From assembly GCA_013288745.1 (NCBI GenBank), contig JABDBG010000017.1, positions 1 through 37,052 on the forward strand: a stretch of 37,052 bases of DNA, given 5' to 3'. This document shows, one piece after another, positions 32,533 to 37,052 of this stretch. Position 1 is the stretch's first letter. Every line of letters starts with the position of its first letter. Under the pieces are notes generated by a model. That model did no database searches. It was given only the letters and a program-made list of their open reading frames with translations, and was not told where the DNA came from. This DNA comes from Bacteroidota bacterium. GTDB taxonomy: Bacteria; Bacteroidota; Bacteroidia; Chitinophagales; Chitinophagaceae. The position numbers and the translations under genes are program-made.

Positions 32533-33363
32533 TTAATAACTACGAATATCTATTCCACCAAAAACAGATACTCCTTTTAACACTAATACTTTAGTAGAAT
32601 CAATCACTACATTTTCTAAAGAACGCTTATCATCTATACTGCCCAATACTGAAACACTTAGTTCGGATCTAAGATCCCAATGTGGTGGAATAATAAGTTT
32701 TGTTCCACCAAGTACCTGTGTTAAATCAAGTACAACCCTTCCATTAATATCTGCCTGACTTAGATTTAATTCTATGCCACCTAAAATACTAACAGCTTCC
32801 CCACCCTTAAAGTTTTTTGATAAAACATTTTTTTTAATACCGCCCAAAATACTAACAACATCTAAATAATCTTCTGATGATGAATAACCGGTTGCATATG
32901 TTTCTTTATACTTTTTCCATTGCTCTTTTCTTTCCCTTTTTCGCTGCCAGCTTTTTGCATCTTTATATTGCTCTTCCCATTGCTCCCACCAAATTCTTTT
33001 GTAGTGATTTTTAGGGCGGAAAATAAAAAAAAGGCCTACTGCAATAATTCCTAATGGCCATGCATACTGCCGAATAGCCAAAGCAGGATAGTAATCTTCT
33101 ATTAAAAAGTAGCTTCCTACTAATACAAGAATAAGCCACATGGCATGTCTAAAACCGTGTCTTATGCCAACCAACAAACCTAAAATAATCAATGCAAAGT
33201 GCCAGTTTAAAACCCAAAGAGGAATTGGAACACCAGCTTGCTTTGCCAATAAAAATCCTCCGACGATCAACAATAAAAATCCAAACCAGATATTATTTTT
33301 GTCTTTTAAGTATTTGGGTTTTATATCAGGTTTTGTCTCTGTCTTTATTTCTTCGTTTTCCAT
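32533..33363 (-). CDS. LiaF-like membrane protein (DUF5668 plus cell wall-active antibiotics response domain)
   Basis: 276 residues from the ATG at 33363 (a TTG at 33381 would add six). A charged N-terminus is followed by four membrane helices (about 26-40, 50-67, 73-87 and 98-115 by eye). Then comes a highly basic/aromatic cytoplasmic linker (WWEQWEEQYKDAKSWQRKRERKEQWKKYKE, cited in part), and a C-terminal beta-solenoid-like part with repeated VVSILGGIKKN, AVSILGGIEL, QVLGGTKLII, SVSVLGSID and GVSVFGGIDI. That is the LiaF/YvqF arrangement. LiaF in Firmicutes restrains the LiaRS envelope-stress kinase; here the two-component pair downstream is LytTR type. Confidence 0.83.
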   Translation of the reverse strand: MENEEIKTETKPDIKPKYLKDKNNIWFGFLLLIVGGFLLAKQAGVPIPLWVLNWHFALIILGLLVGIRHGFRHAMWLILVLVGSYFLIEDYYPALAIRQYAWPLGIIAVGLFFIFRPKNHYKRIWWEQWEEQYKDAKSWQRKRERKEQWKKYKETYATGYSSSEDYLDVVSILGGIKKNVLSKNFKGGEAVSILGGIELNLSQADINGRVVLDLTQVLGGTKLIIPPHWDLRSELSVSVLGSIDDKRSLENVVIDSTKVLVLKGVSVFGGIDIRSY

Positions 33364-33469
33364 TTGCGTAATTTTAAACAAATCTATTAAACCCTCTTAT
33401 TACAGGCAATAGACAATAGGTAACAAAACTGAAAAAGTCGGTGAATAACATTTTAAAACAGGTGAAAAT

Positions 33470-33501
33470 AAAAAGCGTCGTAAATCTTTACAACGCTTTT
33501 T
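33470..33501 (-). terminator. Rho-independent terminator of mtgA (bidirectional)
   Basis: AAAAAGCGT-C-GTAAA pairs with TTTAC-A-ACGCTTTTT, a 14-bp stem with one mismatch. The outer A/T tracts give U-runs on both strands. It lies one base past the mtgA stop. Confidence 0.85.
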
Positions 33502-33502
33502 A

Positions 33503-34174
33503 TTATTTTATAAGCTTTTGTATTTCAGGAACAGGTTGCAGGTCGTTCATTTGTTCCATGATATCGCCGTAACGGCCGGCAACATACCGACTCAATGGCC
33601 TTACTGTATATACTTTCGGGTTAGGCAAACAGGCCGCTATCATCGCCGCTTGTGCCCTTGTTAAACTTTTTGCGTTGGTATTAAAATCGTTTTTTGCTGC
33701 AGCTTGTACACCAAAAACTCCTTTGCCCATTTCGGCTACATTTAAATACATTTCTAAAATTCTTTTTTTACCCCAGATATGTTCTATCATAAAAGTAAAA
33801 TAAACTTCGAGCCCTTTGCGGATATAACTTTTTCCCTGCCATAGAAAAACGTTCTTTGCTACCTGCTGACTGATCGTACTTGCACCTCTTGTTTTATTGG
33901 GATGTCTTTTATTATAGGCGACCGCTTTTTCTATTGCATCAATATTGAATCCGCTATGCGTGGGAAATAATTGATCTTCGCTTGCCATAACCGCCAGCTT
34001 AATATTAGGACTCATTTCATTAAAGTCAACATAATCTCTTTTCAAACCATAACCATGAACAACGCTACTTATCTGTGTAAGTGTTATGGGAGGATTTATC
34101 CACTTACAAAAAAAAATATAGGTGAGTTGAACGAAAAAAAGCCAAAGAAAAAGTTTTAAAAAAAACTGCCCCAT
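33503..34174 (-). CDS. mtgA: Monofunctional biosynthetic peptidoglycan transglycosylase
   Basis: 223 residues. One N-terminal membrane helix (about 5-24) anchors a GT51 domain that polymerises lipid II into glycan strands in the periplasm. The catalytic E66 lies in AVMASEDQLFPTHSGFN. RGASTISQQVAKNVFLW (about 97-113) is the donor-site motif, RKGLEVYFTFMIEHIWGKKRILEMYLN holds the second catalytic Glu (E123), and AEMGKGVFGVQAAA follows. There is no transpeptidase domain, so it is the monofunctional type. It lies upstream of the LiaF-like cluster on the same strand but is separated from it by a terminator. Confidence 0.95.
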   Translation of the reverse strand: MGQFFLKLFLWLFFVQLTYIFFCKWINPPITLTQISSVVHGYGLKRDYVDFNEMSPNIKLAVMASEDQLFPTHSGFNIDAIEKAVAYNKRHPNKTRGASTISQQVAKNVFLWQGKSYIRKGLEVYFTFMIEHIWGKKRILEMYLNVAEMGKGVFGVQAAAKNDFNTNAKSLTRAQAAMIAACLPNPKVYTVRPLSRYVAGRYGDIMEQMNDLQPVPEIQKLIK

Positions 34175-34217
34175 CTTTTGTATTAACTGTTAGTTGATTA
34201 TTATACTGCAATATAAA

Positions 34218-34778
34218 TCATTGCTGGTTTTTCTCACTTGATACATCGATGTAAACCAGTTTATATTTTTTACCGATCGTTATTCCATCGCTACTTTTTT
34301 TTGATAAAAAATATCCGGTTATTCCTAATGCGGCACCGGCAATCAATAGTAACGGGCTAAAGTCTTTTTTATCTGCCAGGTAAACAACACCACTCGCAAC
34401 TACTAATAATAAGCCGCCGCCAAATAAACTGGCACCGCTGGCAGAAAAATCAAAATGCCTTGTTCCCGGGAAATTAATCGTTTTTATTTCGTTGTAATTA
34501 AATTGATAGGGGTAACTACCCACAGTATCAATAATATTTGCACCGGCATTGCTCGGTATCTGTTGGATAATATATTGTGCTAAAAAAATACTGTCGTGTC
34601 TGATTTCTGTTATTTGCGCATCGATCGTTGCACCTGAGGTTGTTGTAAAAGAGATATCATTTCCTTTATAAAAAGATGCGATCGTTTGGTTATGCTTTTG
34701 TACTAAAATAAAATCTGATGATTGGGAAAATGATTTTCCGGAAATAAAAAGAAAAACTAATAACTGTAAAATTTTCAT
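34218..34778 (-). CDS. Small secreted/membrane protein of unknown function
   Basis: 186 residues, not assigned to a named family. The signal peptide is at 1-18 (ends KSFSQ). A beta-rich part (about 20-105) includes ISFTTTSGATIDAQITEIRHDSIFLAQY, a pattern seen in other short Bacteroidota envelope proteins. Two hydrophobic helices (about 116-134 and 140-158, the first after an SGASLFGGGLLLVVASG start) follow, and the chain ends in a charged tail. Probably an inner-membrane protein with its N-terminal half in the periplasm. It sits 43 bp before mtgA in the same direction; a shared envelope role is only a guess. Confidence 0.75.
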   Translation of the reverse strand: MKILQLLVFLFISGKSFSQSSDFILVQKHNQTIASFYKGNDISFTTTSGATIDAQITEIRHDSIFLAQYIIQQIPSNAGANIIDTVGSYPYQFNYNEIKTINFPGTRHFDFSASGASLFGGGLLLVVASGVVYLADKKDFSPLLLIAGAALGITGYFLSKKSSDGITIGKKYKLVYIDVSSEKNQQ

Positions 34779-34824
34779 ACTACAAAATAAGGGTAACTAT
34801 TTGCAGTTTGTTACAAACAGCTCG

Positions 34825-35457
34825 TTAATGTTGGTGAGTTGAATAAAAAATTTTGAACAGGAGCACGATACCAAATATCATAAATAATATGCCAGAGAAT
34901 TTATTAATTAGCACAATGATCTTGTCTGTAAGTTTATCACGCAATTTTCCGGCCAAAAAAACTTTTAACACATCTGCGCTCATATTTAAAATAAGACAGG
35001 TGGAAAATATAATGATCCTGTCTCTTATTGTGTTATTCAAAGAAGCTGTTGCGGCTGTTAACCAAAAAATAATCACTGCGGGATTTAATGTATTGATCAA
35101 AAAGCCCGAGAGTGCCAACCTTGCATGCGTGCCGCTTGTAATTTTTATAGAGGCTTCCTGTTCAGAACGAAGCTTCTGCTTTTTAAAGAAAAAGAAAAAA
35201 ATGCCCATCCCAATCAAAAACAGACTTCCTACAAAACTGATGGTATTTTGAATACTTAATAATTCACTCACCAGTTGTGAAAAGGCATTTCCTAAGATCA
35301 CCCATAAAAGATCGCTTACCCAAACGCCTGCAACAAAGCTTAAGCCTCCGGCACGGCCATTGGTAATGCTTTGCTTTATGATAGCAAAAATTACCGGGCC
35401 AACGGAAAAGAGCAAGATCATACTAATTGCCAGACCTTGTAGTAATGCTTTGATCAT
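34825..35457 (-). CDS. LysE family amino-acid / small-molecule exporter
   Basis: 210 residues from the ATG at 35457, the usual family size. Six membrane helices are predicted (about 4-30, 39-62, 67-87, 112-132, 143-163 and 181-203 by eye). The first holds the family sequence SVGPVIFAIIKQSITNGRAGGLSFVAGVWVSD (cited in part), and NPAVIIFW (about 127-134) is the second conserved spot. Family members export lysine, arginine, homoserine or other metabolites, and the substrate here is unknown. A longer start at 35544 would overlap the DUF2480 gene and add 29 unrelated residues, so it was rejected. Confidence 0.88.
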   Translation of the reverse strand: MIKALLQGLAISMILLFSVGPVIFAIIKQSITNGRAGGLSFVAGVWVSDLLWVILGNAFSQLVSELLSIQNTISFVGSLFLIGMGIFFFFFKKQKLRSEQEASIKITSGTHARLALSGFLINTLNPAVIIFWLTAATASLNNTIRDRIIIFSTCLILNMSADVLKVFLAGKLRDKLTDKIIVLINKFSGILFMIFGIVLLFKIFYSTHQH

Positions 35458-35500
35458 TAAAAAAATAGGTGATTTTATCTCCGGTGAAGATAGAAAGAAA

Positions 35501-36007
35501 TTACTTCTTTTTGTAAATTGGTACTGTACTGCAAGGCTCACCATACATGATGCTTTTCGCTACCGGTCTTAATTTTTTAGTGGCTTCAAGATAAGCCGCT
35601 TCACCAATAGGTAATTCTCCGCAACCTTTTATCACAACCCTCTTGTCGGTAAAATCATTTACCGGCAATGCTGCAATATTTTTTAATAGCATTTGATTTT
35701 TTAATGATTCTTCGTTTCCAAAAAAGAGCTCTTGGGCAACAGGCTGTAAATATGTTGCAACCAGCATATAGGCCCACATAGGTATAACAGCATCCGCACT
35801 ACAAGTAACAGCGACCGATTTGTTTCTATACTTTTCAAGATCAAGATTTTTTAGTGCTTCTCTAAAATCTTTTTCTTTCAATATTAAACCCATGAACAAA
35901 TAGTCTTTCATATCAAACAATGCGATAGCGTCTTTCGGATAAAACTCCTCCAGATCAAGCGTTACCAATAAGCTTTCCGAGACCTTATTTATGATCGTTT
36001 CGTCCAT
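35501..36007 (-). CDS. DUF2480 family protein
   Basis: 168 residues, cytoplasmic, no signal or membrane segment. The start VTLDLEEFYPKDAIALFDMKDYLFMGLILKEKDFR (cited in part), the middle YRNKSVAVTCSADAVIPMWAYMLVATYLQP and the end KGCGELPIGEAAYLEATKKLRPVAKSIMYGEPCSTVPIYKK match DUF2480, a Bacteroidota family found near core genes. Three Cys are conserved-looking (CSAD, KGCGE, EPCST), so metal or redox binding is possible but not shown. It has a good promoter of its own (TTG, 20-base spacer, TAAATTTG). The function is unknown. Confidence 0.85.
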   Translation of the reverse strand: MDETIINKVSESLLVTLDLEEFYPKDAIALFDMKDYLFMGLILKEKDFREALKNLDLEKYRNKSVAVTCSADAVIPMWAYMLVATYLQPVAQELFFGNEESLKNQMLLKNIAALPVNDFTDKRVVIKGCGELPIGEAAYLEATKKLRPVAKSIMYGEPCSTVPIYKKK

Positions 36008-36029
36008 TTTGTTATTCTTTTCTTCTATA

Positions 36030-36060
36030 CAAATTTAACTAAAATCCGGTGGCTTTACAA
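36030..36060 (-). promoter_or_regulatory. DUF2480 promoter with -33 and -7 elements
   Basis: On the minus strand TTG (36060-36058), a 20-base spacer and TAAATTTG (36037-36030), full matches in the right order. The leader to the ATG at 36007 would be about 16 bases. A CCATTT/AAATGG inverted repeat (36065-36081) adjoins it upstream and could be an operator. Confidence 0.6.
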
Positions 36061-36090
36061 TATGCCATTTTCGATAAATGGAAATGATGA

Positions 36091-36121
36091 CAAAGAAAAA
36101 GCCGGGCTATTTGCCCGGCTT
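36091..36121 (-). terminator. Rho-independent terminator after the peptidyl-prolyl isomerase gene
   Basis: AAGCCGGGC (36099-36107), loop TATTT, GCCCGGCTT (36113-36121), a perfect 9-bp GC-rich stem. On the minus strand it is followed by a U-rich run. It lies 22 bp past the end of the isomerase gene at 36143. Confidence 0.88.
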
Positions 36122-36142
36122 CTATGAATAATATAATAATTA

Positions 36143-37052
36143 CTAATAAATTTTACTTCTTTCATCTTTTATTGTAGCCATTTTCTTCAACGCATCAAAC
36201 CACCCGTAAGACTTTTCTTGCAACAAAGTTCTCATTTTATCGGCATCATGTTGTGTTACAACTTCCGGCGTATCATCTGGTTTTGTACCAAAACCGTTTA
36301 TTTTTATCACAAAAACCGCATTTATACCGGAAATTGGTGCAGAAACAGAAGTTTGATATGCTTTATTAAAGGCAGCTCCAATTACTTTAGGCTCCTGGCC
36401 AACGCCATTTATGATCTGAGAACCAAATGTTAAGCTGGAATCTGTTCCAGCTGTTTGAACGGTTCTATTATAGGCTGCTGCTGCTGATTCTAATGTTGGT
36501 GAACTTCCTAATTTTTTGTTATCTCATCCGATTTTTTTTGATTGCGGATAATGCTTTCCACCATTGGTCTTGCTGTTGCCGGATCTGGTAAACCTGCAGG
36601 TATAATTTTCGTTACGATCGCTACAACAAAATTATCTCCAACACTGAATGCGTCACTGACATCGCCTTGTTTTGCATCAAAGGCCCATTTAATTATTTGT
36701 CTTGCATCTTGCAAGTTGCCTAATTGGTAAGCATTTTCTTTTACCGGTTCGCTTATATTAACCAGATTTAAGTGATTCTTTGATACGTAAGCATCAAATG
36801 TTGCCTGATCTTTTGCCTCACTTGATAATTTTGTTGCCGCAACACTTGCAGCATTGATCGTTTCGTCGCTAGCTAAAATTTCTTTAGACATATAAGCAAT
36901 CTTATACGCAGGTTCAAAATCTTTCTGGTCCAATACTTCAATATAATGCCAGCCAAATTGCGTATGAACAACTTTCTTATCACCGGTTTTACCGTAAAAT
37001 ATAGTTTCCGCAAATTCTTTAGCTAATCCGCTAAATTGGTCTGCTGTAAAAT
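36143..37052 (-). pseudogene. Parvulin-type (SurA/PpiD-like) peptidyl-prolyl isomerase, 5' partial and frameshifted
   Basis: The gene enters from beyond 37052. Its visible part begins inside a rotamase domain (QFSGLAKEFAETIFYG, then VVHTQFGWHYIEVL), followed by a linker with DQKDFEPAYKIAYM. The frame stops at TAG 36508-36510 right after an A6 run (36512-36517 on the minus strand). In the -1 frame the coding continues without stop from TTA (36511-36509) to TAG 36143-36145. It encodes about 122 residues such as GVGQEPKVIGAAFNKAYQT, SAPISGINAVFVIKINGFG and a closing ALKKMATIKDERSKIY, a plausible C-terminal domain. One A more in the run would restore a single frame. Sequencing error, true mutation and programmed slippage remain open. 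Such proteins are periplasmic foldases for outer-membrane proteins. Confidence 0.8.

Overview
The window looks like chromosome of a member of the Bacteroidota, probably close to Chitinophagaceae. The phylum-level signs are lineage families (DUF3078, DUF2480, YXWGXW-repeat and LytTR proteins), two OmpH/Skp paralogues directly after BamA, the order birA / rsfS-ftsH-lutC, a general lack of Shine-Dalgarno sequences, and repeated matches to the Bacteroidota -7 promoter element TAnnTTTG. The family-level placement is inference. No rRNA, tRNA, CRISPR array or transposase was found. No gene-free stretch exceeds 300 bp; the longest (12777-12972, 196 bp) is mostly a large inverted repeat.

Layout. 92-5124: a SnoaL-like protein, dxs (isoprenoid precursors), an outer-membrane barrel-like protein, a secreted YXWGXW protein with a His/Gln/Met/Pro-rich tail, and a 2OG-Fe(II) oxygenase. 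5232-6284: a YejK/NdpA-like nucleoid-associated protein. 6331-9124: a visibly A+T-richer insert with a SAMHD1-like HD phosphohydrolase divergent from a DUF433 antitoxin / DUF5615 PIN-like toxin pair. They share a 146-bp promoter region with repeated TCTAACTA-type motifs. This is the best candidate here for an uncharacterised system, plausibly anti-phage or nucleotide-linked toxin-antitoxin. 9128-16077: GH30 glycosidase, DEAD-box helicase, pirin, scpA, DUF3078 barrel, mscL and birA, all on the minus strand.

16184-27787 is a plus-strand housekeeping block: rsfS-ftsH-lutC, lpxH with a secreted protein of unknown function, uppS, bamA, two ompH genes, murI, then rpmH-rnpA-yidD. Much of it serves the envelope: lipid A (lpxH), the undecaprenyl carrier (uppS), outer-membrane protein assembly (bamA, ompH) and D-glutamate for peptidoglycan (murI). 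rpmH (55 aa) is short but certain.

27789-37052 is all minus strand: a lipid A-type acyltransferase, nadB with its own promoter, a LytTR response regulator and LytS-type kinase preceded by DUF4288 and LiaF-like genes (a likely envelope-stress circuit), mtgA, a small membrane protein, a LysE transporter, DUF2480, and a parvulin-type peptidyl-prolyl isomerase. The isomerase enters from the right edge and is interrupted by a -1 frameshift at an A6 run.

Regulatory and repeat structure: rho-independent terminators follow many units. Two copies of a TTTCACGCAAAG...CTTTGCGTG-type inverted repeat lie at 464-545 and 12886-12967. A two-conformation hairpin precedes the 2OG oxygenase gene, and an 11-bp palindrome covers the putative lpxH promoter. 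All functional statements rest on motif reading by eye; no database search was possible.
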